In this document: positions 35,554 through 43,421 of the stretch, in pieces
Layout: each line of letters starts with the position of its first letter
Position numbering within the stretch: the first letter of the stretch is position 1
Assembly (NCBI RefSeq): GCF_021391495.1
Contig: NZ_CP090063.1
Location: 6,448,001-6,512,000 of the forward strand
Length of the DNA: 64,000 bases
Direction: 5' to 3'
Source of the DNA: Amycolatopsis acidiphila
GTDB lineage: Bacteria; Actinomycetota; Actinomycetes; Mycobacteriales; Pseudonocardiaceae
The notes under the pieces: model-generated
What the model was told of the DNA's origin: nothing
The model's input: only the letters and a program-made list of their open reading frames with translations
The model's database searches: none
Program-made: the position numbers and the translations under genes

Positions 35554-37076
35554 CCGTTGCTCCGCTTCAACAGCATTGCCATTTCGTCGCGGGCATGCTT
35601 CCCGTTCGGGGTACGGGGAAGCTCGTCCACCACATGGCAGCTGGCCGGCACCTTCGCTGGTTCGAGACGATCCGCCAGCTCCTTGAGTACTCGGCTCGCA
35701 GAAAGCGCTGTCTCCGCGAAAATCGCCAGGTCGTGGTGTTCAGCCGGAGGCACGACCGCCGCCGCCTCGACGCCTGCGACGTCCATCGCCGCCTGCTCGA
35801 TCTCGGTAGTGCTCATGCGGACGCCCTTGCGCTTGAAGACCTCGTCGCGCCGCCCTTCGAAGTACAGGTAGCCGTCCTCGTCGAGAGAGCCGTAGTCACC
35901 GGTGTGCAACTGGACTCGTCCAGTCCTGCCGTCTCGGCGAAACACTGTTCGGGTGGCTTCCGGGTTGCGCCAGTAACCGGCCATCACATGTGGTCCGGAC
36001 ACGACGATTTCGCCAACCCTTCCGGCCGGGAGCGGATTGCCGGCGGCGTCGCTGATCCACACCTCGGTGCCCGGGAGGGCGCGGCCGACCGAACCGAGGC
36101 GCTCGTTGTGTTCGTCCGGCGGCATGACGGTGATCCTCTTCGCCTCCGTCTGACCGTATTGCCGAACCACTCGCGCTCCGCGAAACCGCTCGGACAACTC
36201 CTGGATCATCGCCGGCGAGAGCGCGGCCCCCGTGTTGCTGAACATTCGGATTCGGGGAAGTCGTCCGGCCTCGCGTTTCGCGAGACGAAGAATCATGGCT
36301 GCGAAGGACGGCACGATCGGCACCACGGTGGTACCGGTTTCGCTCATCCGGCTGAGCAGAGTGAGGTCGGTCCCGCCACCGGCGAGCACGATCTCGCACC
36401 GGGCACAGCACGTCATGATCAGTTTGTACAACCCGTAGTCCCAGGAAAGCGGGAACCTGCAGAAGACGACATCCGCAGACCGATAGCCCAGCACCGAAGT
36501 CAGTGCGCAACAGCTGAAAACGATCTGCCGGTGCGGACAGACTACCGCTTTGGGGGTCCCGGTGCTGCCCGACGTATAAATGAGTACCGCCGGATCCGAC
36601 GGGCAGTTCTCGTACTGCTCGACCTCCGGATCGGACGAGCAGAGGTCTTCGACTTCTGCCCATACATGGTCGACCTCGTGCACCAGCACCGAAGCGATCG
36701 ACCGCAGTATCGAGGCCCACGGTACAGCGGTGATCACGATGGCCGGCTCGGCGTCGGCGACGATCATGCGAAGCTGAAAGGCCTTGGTCATCGGATCGAG
36801 CGGAACGAGCACGGCGCCGGCGCGCGACACGCCGAAGACCATGGCCGCGAACTCGCGGCAGGCAGGTAGCTGGATGAGCACGCGATCGCCAGGTCGTAGG
36901 CCTTGACGTCGTAACCAGGCTGCAAAAGCCACGCTATGTCTTGCCAGTTGCCGATAACTCCAACGGCCTGCCGAATCTCGCACCGCCGGCGATTCGGGCG
37001 CATCCTTCACCGCACCGTCCAACATGTGGTGCACGAGAGCACCCGTGGGTGAGTCCTGCCGCGCGGTGTGCATCAT
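35550..37076 (-). CDS. AMP-forming ligase, beta-amino-acid (VinN-like) type
   Basis: A 508-residue stand-alone adenylation enzyme of the ANL superfamily. The P-loop-like IYTSGSTGTPKAV is at 166-178, the segment FPLSWDYGLYK at 208-218, SNTGAAL at 280-286, YGQTEAKRI at 307-315, then HTGDYG and the catalytic C-terminal Lys in RTPNGKHARDEM. The [FW]DYGLYK and QTEAKR wording is that of ligases I associate with beta-amino-acid loading (VinN type). In those, an Asp in the first block binds the amino group and an Arg in the second binds the side carboxylate; here they would be Asp213 and Arg314. Inferred job: load 3-methylaspartate onto the free carrier protein. It overlaps both neighbouring genes. 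Confidence 0.8.
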   Translation of the reverse strand: MMHTARQDSPTGALVHHMLDGAVKDAPESPAVRDSAGRWSYRQLARHSVAFAAWLRRQGLRPGDRVLIQLPACREFAAMVFGVSRAGAVLVPLDPMTKAFQLRMIVADAEPAIVITAVPWASILRSIASVLVHEVDHVWAEVEDLCSSDPEVEQYENCPSDPAVLIYTSGSTGTPKAVVCPHRQIVFSCCALTSVLGYRSADVVFCRFPLSWDYGLYKLIMTCCARCEIVLAGGGTDLTLLSRMSETGTTVVPIVPSFAAMILRLAKREAGRLPRIRMFSNTGAALSPAMIQELSERFRGARVVRQYGQTEAKRITVMPPDEHNERLGSVGRALPGTEVWISDAAGNPLPAGRVGEIVVSGPHVMAGYWRNPEATRTVFRRDGRTGRVQLHTGDYGSLDEDGYLYFEGRRDEVFKRKGVRMSTTEIEQAAMDVAGVEAAAVVPPAEHHDLAIFAETALSASRVLKELADRLEPAKVPASCHVVDELPRTPNGKHARDEMAMLLKRSNG

Positions 37077-38644
37077 TCCCGACCCCCCGGGGAACTCGAA
37101 ACCTCACGCCGGGAACCCGGATTGATTTTGGCCAGCAACGAACGACGATCGACCTTGCCGCTCGCGCTGAGCGGAAATTCCCGGAAGACGGTCACCGAGG
37201 AGGGCGCCATGTACTCCGGCAGGCGCTCGCGCAGCCTGCTGGTCAGCGCCACCGCGTCGAGGTCCCGCCCGGTACACGCCGCCACGACCTCGTCGTTGCC
37301 GGCAATGGAAACCACGAAGGCAACGGCATCCACCACACCGGCCTCGGACCGCAGTACCGACTCCACGTCCCCCAGTTCGACCCGGTAGCCGCGTATCTTC
37401 ACCTGCTGGTCGGTCCGTCCCAAGTGCACAAGCCCGACGTCCGACAGGCGCACCCGGTCCCCGGTGCGGTACCACAGCCGATCGGACGGCTGAATCGGCT
37501 CCGAAACAACCCGCGGGGTTCCGCCCTCCCATTCGACGAAACGCCCGGCATTGTCGGCCGGGTCGAGGTAACCGGGAAAGCGCTGAACCCCCCGGACGCA
37601 CAACTCGCCCTCCGTGTCCGGGAAACCTTGCTCGTTGAGCACCAGCCGCTCCAGGCCCGGATACAACTGACCGATCGGCAGGACCTCGCCGCCGGATCGC
37701 CCTTCCCGCAACGAGTGCGGGGACACCCGGTATTGGCTGCAGCTCAACGTCAGCTCGGTCGGTCCGTAGAGATTCTCGATGACGCTCGCCGGCGCGGCGG
37801 CCTGCCACGCACGCGCATGAGCCACCGTCAGTGGTTCGCCACAGAACAAGCTCCAGCGCAGCGCCGGCATCGAACTCGCGGACAGGGCGCGTAACCGCAT
37901 CGCGAAGGACACCACCGACGGCACGGAGAACCAGTGTGTGAGCCCACGCGCGGCCACGAACCGCGCAGGAGCCAGCAGCTCCGCTCGGCTGGGCACGACG
38001 AGCGTCGCGCCCGCCCCCCAGGTCGCGAACAGGTCGAAGACCGACAGGTCGAAGGTGAGATCGAAGGTCTGCGACACCCGATCGCCCGGCATCAGGCCAT
38101 AACGGTCTATGACGTAGGTGAGGAAGGCGGCGAGGTTCTGGTGGCGAATCGGCACTCCTTTCGGCCTGCCGGTCGACCCCGAGGTGAACAGGATGTAGCA
38201 GAGCCGATCCGGCTCGGACGAGCGCGCTCGTGGTCGCACCTGGCCGCGCAAGGAGTTGGGCGACGCCGGCAACGTAAGTGCTCTCGCAGACAGCTTCCGG
38301 ACCGAGCAGTCCTCCTGGGCCAGGACGAAGTCCAGGCCGGCAGCGCCGGCGATCGCCGCGTTCCGCTCTTCTGGGAACCCGGGGTTCAGCGGTACCACGG
38401 CCGCCCCCAGCGAGGCGATCGCGAGGTACCCGGTGTACGCCAGCACCGATCGGCCGGCGAGCAGACCGATCCTCCGCGGCACAGCGCCGTTGTTGGCCTC
38501 CACGACGCGATCCGCCAACCGCTCGGCCCGAATGCGCAGCTGCTCATAGGTCAATACCTCGCCGGCCACTTCCAGAGCGGGTTCGGAGGCATACGCCCGC
38601 GCTGAGGTGGAAAACCACTCGTGCATCGTCGAACCGGTACCCAT
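37073..38644 (-). CDS. Stand-alone NRPS-type amino-acid adenylation enzyme (VinM-like)
   Basis: A 523-residue adenylation enzyme with the full NRPS core set: A3 LFTSGSTGRPKGV, A4 FDLSVFDLF, A5 NLYGPTELT, A7 YRTGD, A8 GRTDQQVKIRGYRVELGD, and A10 SASGKVDR. The A4 Asp expected to hold an alpha-amino group is present, unlike in the neighbouring ligase, so it should activate a proteinogenic-type alpha-amino acid. In vicenistatin synthesis VinM adds alanine to the amine of the carrier-bound beta-amino acid as a protecting group; a similar role is inferred. No condensation domain exists in the cluster. ATG 38644 follows GGGGGAACGTG and overlaps the upstream stop by one base. Confidence 0.82.
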   Translation of the reverse strand: MGTGSTMHEWFSTSARAYASEPALEVAGEVLTYEQLRIRAERLADRVVEANNGAVPRRIGLLAGRSVLAYTGYLAIASLGAAVVPLNPGFPEERNAAIAGAAGLDFVLAQEDCSVRKLSARALTLPASPNSLRGQVRPRARSSEPDRLCYILFTSGSTGRPKGVPIRHQNLAAFLTYVIDRYGLMPGDRVSQTFDLTFDLSVFDLFATWGAGATLVVPSRAELLAPARFVAARGLTHWFSVPSVVSFAMRLRALSASSMPALRWSLFCGEPLTVAHARAWQAAAPASVIENLYGPTELTLSCSQYRVSPHSLREGRSGGEVLPIGQLYPGLERLVLNEQGFPDTEGELCVRGVQRFPGYLDPADNAGRFVEWEGGTPRVVSEPIQPSDRLWYRTGDRVRLSDVGLVHLGRTDQQVKIRGYRVELGDVESVLRSEAGVVDAVAFVVSIAGNDEVVAACTGRDLDAVALTSRLRERLPEYMAPSSVTVFREFPLSASGKVDRRSLLAKINPGSRREVSSSPGGRE

Positions 38645-39549
38645 CACGTTCCCCCAGGATCGGGCGCGGCGAGGATGCGTCCGAGAGCCTGCTCCAGGAG
38701 ACCTGGGCGAGGACGCCCGCGCCGGGCACTTTCGGTTGTCGTCCGGACGGCTCTCGGGAGGGCGCCCCACGCGCCGGCCGCTTCCGACGCGCCGTTCCCC
38801 GACATCGCCAGTCGATACCGTTGGTGGCGGCTCGCCGACCAGAGGTCCGGTGCCTGCCGCACCAGTAGACCGGGGTCGGTGCAGAACCGCCGGGACAGCA
38901 CATCCAGGACAGTCGCAGGCTCCCGGCTCCACTCGGGATCGTCATTGCTCGTCGCCGGGACGGGCCCGGCCCGCTCGAGCCACCTGTAATGGGTGTGATC
39001 GGGCATGGTCGTCGCGTTACCCAAGGCGTGCCGCTCCCGGTGCAGCTGTTCGGTCGTCGGCCTCGTCAATGGGCTGATGGAAGCACGAAAGGCATCGTCT
39101 GTGAGCCAGCCGTCGTGGGGCGACTGTTCACCCCGCGCCGTCATCGCCGCGAAGTGGTCTGACACGTGCCAGTGCCCGCGCTCGTGCCGGTGCACCAGGA
39201 ACCAGTGTGGCGCCTCGTCCCTGCCGGAGGAGGGCGACCACGGTAGGTGCCAGGTGTTACCGACAACGAGGACCCGGCCACGGCACTCGAGCTCCGCGTC
39301 GATGCCGGCCCGGGCGTTGTGCCAGTCCCTCGCGCCGCGATACGCCAGCACCGAGCCATCGCGACACGTATCGATTCGGTTGTAGTGGGAGAAGATCAGG
39401 ACGTCCGACTTGGGGTCGGCCCCCACCCACAAGTGCACCGCGGACGCTAGTCGGCCGGCGACGTCCGGGTCCTCCACCTCGAGGTACGCGACCAGGTTGG
39501 CGGAATAGCAGGTCAGCAGATCGGTGCTGGTGAAGCCGGGTGCGTTCAC
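38644..39549 (-). CDS. BtrH-like acyltransferase/cysteine-peptidase-fold protein
   Basis: A 301-residue protein whose first 140 residues have the layout of the butirosin BtrH N-terminal (papain-like) domain. Cys14 is in LLTCYSANLVAYL, there is a strand VLVVGNTWHLPW, His115 is in APHWFLV, and Asp131 is in HVSDHFAA, forming a Cys-His-Asp triad candidate. BtrH moves an acyl chain from a carrier protein to an amine of the antibiotic core. The rest is unrecognised. Spacing of the triad matches the second BtrH-like protein of the cluster (Cys13, His112, Asp127). The GTG at 39549 overlaps the preceding stop (GTGA); the long upstream frame is rejected because it lies within the neighbouring gene. Confidence 0.68.
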   Translation of the reverse strand: MNAPGFTSTDLLTCYSANLVAYLEVEDPDVAGRLASAVHLWVGADPKSDVLIFSHYNRIDTCRDGSVLAYRGARDWHNARAGIDAELECRGRVLVVGNTWHLPWSPSSGRDEAPHWFLVHRHERGHWHVSDHFAAMTARGEQSPHDGWLTDDAFRASISPLTRPTTEQLHRERHALGNATTMPDHTHYRWLERAGPVPATSNDDPEWSREPATVLDVLSRRFCTDPGLLVRQAPDLWSASRHQRYRLAMSGNGASEAAGAWGALPRAVRTTTESARRGRPRPGLLEQALGRILAAPDPGGT

Positions 39550-40628
39550 GATTCGAGTTCTTTCAACAGGGCGGGAAGATGGTCCGCCACCACATCGAGC
39601 ATGAGCTCCGTCGCGCCGCCGCCGATGCCGAACACGGCGGCCTCTGCCCGCATCTGTTGCACACCTCCGGACCGGAAACCATCGGCACCGTGGAACTGCG
39701 AGCACGCTGTCATCACCTGGTCGACCGTCGCGGCTGACGCCGCCTTGAGGAGGGCTCCCGCGACGGCGTCATGCTCAACCGCGATGCGCTCCCGCAACCG
39801 TTCCCAGAGCGCGTTCAGCCCGTGCAACTGCACGAGACATCCGGCAAGCCGCTGGCGAACCGCCGGATTCCGCGAGAGTGGAAGATCGTCGACCTGCCGG
39901 TCGTCGAGTCGCCGCACCGTCCGGGAGATGACCGTGTGACACAGGTGGATCGCCCAGGTAGCGGAGGCCAGCCGCTCGACCGTGATGTGTCGGGAGAACA
40001 TGGCAAGACCGCGGCCGAAGCCCCCGAGGACCCATTCGGGTGCGATTTCGACTCCGTCGAAGGTCAGGTGCCCGAGGCCTGCACCTTCGAACAGTGTCGT
40101 GTCCACCGGGCTGACCGAAACGCCGGCGGCGGCCAGGGGTACGAGAAACCAGGTGAAGTTCGTGAAGTGCCGCCCAGGTCGATGTTTGGCCAGTACGAGT
40201 GCGTGGCGGGCGAAGAGCGCGGATGTCACCCAGCGCTTACGACCGCGGAGCACCAGTTTTTCCGTCCCCTCGAGTGCGACGGCGCTTTTCGCACCCACGA
40301 GATCCGATCCGGCTGTTTCATCGGTGGCCGCCACGGCCACAACTTCTTCACCAGCGAGACAAGCGTCCAGCACCTCTCTCGCGCACGGCGTGACGGCCGA
40401 TTCGGCCAAGAGCGGAAGCGCCGTGGCAAGCTGAACAGAGAGGGCGAGGACGGGCCCCAGCCGGCCGTCCTGGCAGGCTCGCCCGATCAGACGTCTCAGT
40501 ACGAGTGGGTCCAGATTGCCTCGGGGCGTCTCGCCATAAAGCTGACGGACCGCACCGGAGCTACTCAGCTCGGCCATCGTCCTGTCCATGTCCGGTGGGA
40601 GCCGGTCTCGCACGAACGAATCAGACAA
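39546..40628 (-). CDS. Acyl-CoA-dehydrogenase-like flavoprotein 1
   Basis: A 360-residue ACAD-fold protein: AVAATDETAGSDL near residue 98 (the flavin-contact 'TE..aGSD' block), KRWVTSA near 131, the middle beta-domain, VERLASATWAIHL (217-229), and the C-terminal helix with FHGADGF. The usual catalytic Glu in the C-terminal YEGT motif is replaced (GIGGGATEL). Glu218 sits where isovaleryl-CoA dehydrogenase keeps its base, so alpha,beta-desaturation is still possible. The start is TTG 40628, six bases after a GGAGG site; an upstream frame would overlap the previous gene by 65 bp. Probably acts on a carrier-bound acyl group. Confidence 0.78.
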   Translation of the reverse strand: MSDSFVRDRLPPDMDRTMAELSSSGAVRQLYGETPRGNLDPLVLRRLIGRACQDGRLGPVLALSVQLATALPLLAESAVTPCAREVLDACLAGEEVVAVAATDETAGSDLVGAKSAVALEGTEKLVLRGRKRWVTSALFARHALVLAKHRPGRHFTNFTWFLVPLAAAGVSVSPVDTTLFEGAGLGHLTFDGVEIAPEWVLGGFGRGLAMFSRHITVERLASATWAIHLCHTVISRTVRRLDDRQVDDLPLSRNPAVRQRLAGCLVQLHGLNALWERLRERIAVEHDAVAGALLKAASAATVDQVMTACSQFHGADGFRSGGVQQMRAEAAVFGIGGGATELMLDVVADHLPALLKELES

Positions 40629-41805
40629 AACCCACCTCCGGATCGAGCAAGGCGAGTCTCCCGTCGGCGAGGTGCAGCCGGTCATTGCTGAAGTTGAGCG
40701 CCGCCGAGCGGAGGTCGCGCAGTGAGCGCTCGAGGCCGGTGGGCGAGTCCTTCAGGTATCCGTGCTTCAACCCCACGACGTCGATCAGGTCTTCGATCAC
40801 CCGGTAGCACTCCTCGGAAGCGGTGATCTTGAGTGAGTTGATCAACAGTTGGTACCGCGGACGCGAAAGGTCAGCGCCACCGTCCATTGCCCCCGAGACC
40901 GCTGCCGCCGTGTGGCGGGTCAGCGCATGGACGGTCTCCAGTCGCTGCCGCGCCCGTGACAATCTCGCCAGGAGCAGCTCCGATTCGAGGTTGAGTCGTC
41001 CACGCTCGGCAGGGGCGCGCAGCAAGCTGACGACTCGCGACATCGCCCCAGCCGCGGCACCCAACCAGGCGGCCGCCCAGCCCAGGTGTGCCAAGGGCGC
41101 GAAGCAGGTGACCGCGATCCTCCTGAACCCACCGTGTGCGCCGATGACCTGGCCGGCCGGGATGCGACCGGTCAACTGGAGCGCGACACTGTGGCTCGCG
41201 CGCATGCCGAGCGGGTTCCAGGCACCCGAAACCACAATGTCCAGTTGATCGCGATGGGCATAGACGAGCGAGACTTCGTGCTCGGACTGCGCCCGCGGAC
41301 TCCGCACGCTCACCAGGAAACCGTCAGCGTGCGCGCCGCCTGTCACGATGGGTGCGAAGCGATCGAGAACCACGCTGTCGCCGTCATCGCCCAACTGTGA
41401 CTCGGCGCTCAGCAGATGGCCGCCCTTGCCCGCTTCGGTAGTCACCGAAGCCAGGTACAACCCCTCGTCACCCAGCTGCGCCAGGAGATCGTCGCCGAAG
41501 GGCTGGGCGGCATGAGCGACGATGGCCGCGACCTGCTGACTGTGCATGGCAAAGATCATCGCCACGGAGAGGTCGACGCGGCCCAGCGCGACCGTCACCT
41601 CCAGCATGTCGTCCAGCGTTCCGCCAAGGCCACCGTGGTGCCTGGGCGCGAGCAGTCCGAGTAGTCCCTGCCTGCGAAGCTCCGTGAGCGCCGCCGTGGG
41701 GAACTCAGCTGCCGCGTCCATCTCCGCGGCGTGCTTCTGAACCACCTCGCAGACGTTGCCCACGCGGTCGTTCAAGCCGACTGCGGCAGGTGATGACACG
41801 ATCAC
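40621..41805 (-). CDS. Acyl-CoA-dehydrogenase-like flavoprotein 2
   Basis: A 394-residue ACAD-fold protein: helical N-terminal domain (GLLGLLAPRHHGGLGGTLDDML near 48), LASVTTEAGKGG near 118 in place of the usual flavin-contact block, and NPLGMRASHSVALQL near 197. The C-terminal helices carry an LRSAALNFSNDRL segment where a dehydrogenase would have its YEGT. Neither the usual Glu nor the isovaleryl-type Glu is visible. It may be a hydroxylase/oxidase-type flavoprotein or the non-catalytic half of a mixed tetramer with flavoprotein 1, whose gene overlaps it by 8 bp. GTG start overlapping the carrier-protein stop. Confidence 0.76.
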   Translation of the reverse strand: MIVSSPAAVGLNDRVGNVCEVVQKHAAEMDAAAEFPTAALTELRRQGLLGLLAPRHHGGLGGTLDDMLEVTVALGRVDLSVAMIFAMHSQQVAAIVAHAAQPFGDDLLAQLGDEGLYLASVTTEAGKGGHLLSAESQLGDDGDSVVLDRFAPIVTGGAHADGFLVSVRSPRAQSEHEVSLVYAHRDQLDIVVSGAWNPLGMRASHSVALQLTGRIPAGQVIGAHGGFRRIAVTCFAPLAHLGWAAAWLGAAAGAMSRVVSLLRAPAERGRLNLESELLLARLSRARQRLETVHALTRHTAAAVSGAMDGGADLSRPRYQLLINSLKITASEECYRVIEDLIDVVGLKHGYLKDSPTGLERSLRDLRSAALNFSNDRLHLADGRLALLDPEVGFV

Positions 41806-42062
41806 GTCCTGCCTGCCGCGGTAGATCCGTCACCGATGGCGGCAGACGTGGCCCGCCAAAGGCGGCCGGCGGTACTGAAGGTCTCCTCGGTCAGTACGTC
41901 TTCCGGCAACCGAATCGAGAAGGTGTCCTCCAGCGCGAACAGCAGCTCGATCGATTGCATCGAATCGAGCCCCAGTTCTCGAAGCGGGGCCTCCGCGGTC
42001 ATCTCCTGCTCTCCCAGGAGCGGCAGGAAACGACGTAAAACGTCGACGAAGACGGCATCCAT
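41802..42062 (-). CDS. Free-standing acyl carrier protein
   Basis: An 86-residue carrier protein with the four-helix layout and the phosphopantetheine attachment Ser34 in LGLDSMQSIEL. AGAGGAAGAGGG precedes the ATG at 42062; the longer frame would overlap the upstream gene. It is the likely platform on which the cluster ligases, the decarboxylase and the flavoproteins act, in the same way as VinL or BtrI. No phosphopantetheinyl transferase is in the window, so activation must come from elsewhere in the genome. The 3' end overlaps flavoprotein 2 (GTGA). Confidence 0.88.
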   Translation of the reverse strand: MDAVFVDVLRRFLPLLGEQEMTAEAPLRELGLDSMQSIELLFALEDTFSIRLPEDVLTEETFSTAGRLWRATSAAIGDGSTAAGRT

Positions 42063-42076
42063 CCCTCTTCCTCTCG

Positions 42077-43189
42077 TCACACGGCCTGCCGGCGCGCGTC
42101 CCGCACCAGCTCGCACAGATCATCGACACGAACAAGCTTCTCGGGCAGCAGGCTTCCTGGCGGGAACTCGACGGCGAACACACGCTCCAACCGTTCGACG
42201 ATTTCGATCATGCGCAGGGAGCTGAAGGCTGGGAGATTCGTCAGTTCACCCTGTTCCACGAGCTGTTCCGGGAGACCCAGGACCGTCGCGACGGTTGCCC
42301 GGACGCCCGCGTGAACGTCCGTGCCGTCGCTCACGGGCGACTCGGGCACGAAGACGCTGCCGTCCTCACCCAGCAGATTCCCCACTGCGGTGAACAACCC
42401 AGGCGGCTCCGGCCTGCCCTGGGCCACTCGCCGATACGCCAAGTACACCCTCGCGACCATTTTGCTCCATTCCTGGAGGTGCGTCCGCACCGCCGGAGAG
42501 ACGTCTCCGCGAAATTCGCAGCGATAGCGGGTATGCAGGCGGCGAGATCGGTGCAGCAACCAGATCTCAAGGCTGAACCGATCTAAGGCCGTTTCCCGGT
42601 CCGGGTGCTCGGCATACGTCGACAAATACGAGCGCAGACTCTGCCGCGACATCTCGAACGACAACGGCGGCGGCGCCGGCAACGGTCGCGGTTCGAACCA
42701 GATCGCACTCAGATCGGGCAGCGTCCGGATCAGATCGACCACGGCGGATCGATCACGTTTGAACCGACACGGCTCAGCGGGTCCCCATATCGTTTCGTTT
42801 CGATAGCCATCGATGATCCAGACGCCGTCACCAGCCGGTTCCAGCAGGAAGCTGTGCTCGACGTGCTTCTGCCGGTAATAGGGCAACCACGGCAGGTACG
42901 CCGCGTCGGTGATCAGGTAAACGGGGACGTCGGAACCGAGGGCTTCGTGAGCGGACGCCGTATCGACGCGCTGAATCGAGGCGAGACCAAGCCTTTCGTC
43001 CGCCGCTTCCAGCTGCTGGCCCAGAGAAGGTTCGACAGTGGGCAACGAGTTCTGCCGTGAGCGCGGGTTGAAATGTAATTCCGCACCGAGCCGGTAAGGC
43101 GTGGCAGCGCCATGATAGTGACTCGCCAGGACCGCGAGATTGATCTGAAGACAATCGAAGAGCCCGGCATCGACCGACGATACGTCCAT
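42077..43189 (-). CDS. BtrH-like acyltransferase domain fused to a carrier-protein domain
   Basis: A 370-residue fusion and the first gene of the operon. Residues 1-135 resemble the BtrH N-terminal domain: Cys13 in LFDCLQINLAVL, YLITDAAYLPWLPYY near 91, His112 in EHSFLLEP, and Asp127 in WIIDGY. A helical middle part follows. Residues about 290-370 form a carrier domain with the attachment Ser324 in AFSSLRMIEIVERLERVF (the usual D-S-L is S-S-L). An acyltransferase holding its own carrier suggests that the acyl group is passed to this domain before or during transfer to the final acceptor. ATG start with AAGGAG four bases upstream. I know of no described protein with this exact pairing. Confidence 0.7.
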   Translation of the reverse strand: MDVSSVDAGLFDCLQINLAVLASHYHGAATPYRLGAELHFNPRSRQNSLPTVEPSLGQQLEAADERLGLASIQRVDTASAHEALGSDVPVYLITDAAYLPWLPYYRQKHVEHSFLLEPAGDGVWIIDGYRNETIWGPAEPCRFKRDRSAVVDLIRTLPDLSAIWFEPRPLPAPPPLSFEMSRQSLRSYLSTYAEHPDRETALDRFSLEIWLLHRSRRLHTRYRCEFRGDVSPAVRTHLQEWSKMVARVYLAYRRVAQGRPEPPGLFTAVGNLLGEDGSVFVPESPVSDGTDVHAGVRATVATVLGLPEQLVEQGELTNLPAFSSLRMIEIVERLERVFAVEFPPGSLLPEKLVRVDDLCELVRDARRQAV

Positions 43190-43421
43190 TTAGCTCCTTC
43201 CGGTCCGCCGGATGGATTCTTTGGAGATGTCAGGCAACCCCAGTGCTTCGTGGCACAGGTTGCACGAGCCCCGGCGGCTCAGCCAGGAGGCGCACTCAAC
43301 CTTTTTGACAGGTGAGGCGGCCAAATTACGCCATTCGAGTGAACCTCCAGCACGAACGCATCTGCGGGGGCGCGCTTCGCCACTTAGAGGCGCAAGCAGG
43401 TTCATCGAGGAGGGGGCTCTC
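43190..43421. promoter_or_regulatory. Divergent promoter region of the biosynthetic operon and DyP gene
   Basis: A 232-bp spacer between the operon's first gene (minus) and the peroxidase gene (plus). A TTGACA box lies at 43305-43310 on the plus strand, with AT-rich sequence (AAATTA) shortly downstream. GAGGAGGGGG precedes the peroxidase ATG. It is the only long spacer upstream of the ten-gene operon, so the operon promoter should lie here. No regulator gene belongs obviously to the cluster. Confidence 0.4.
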
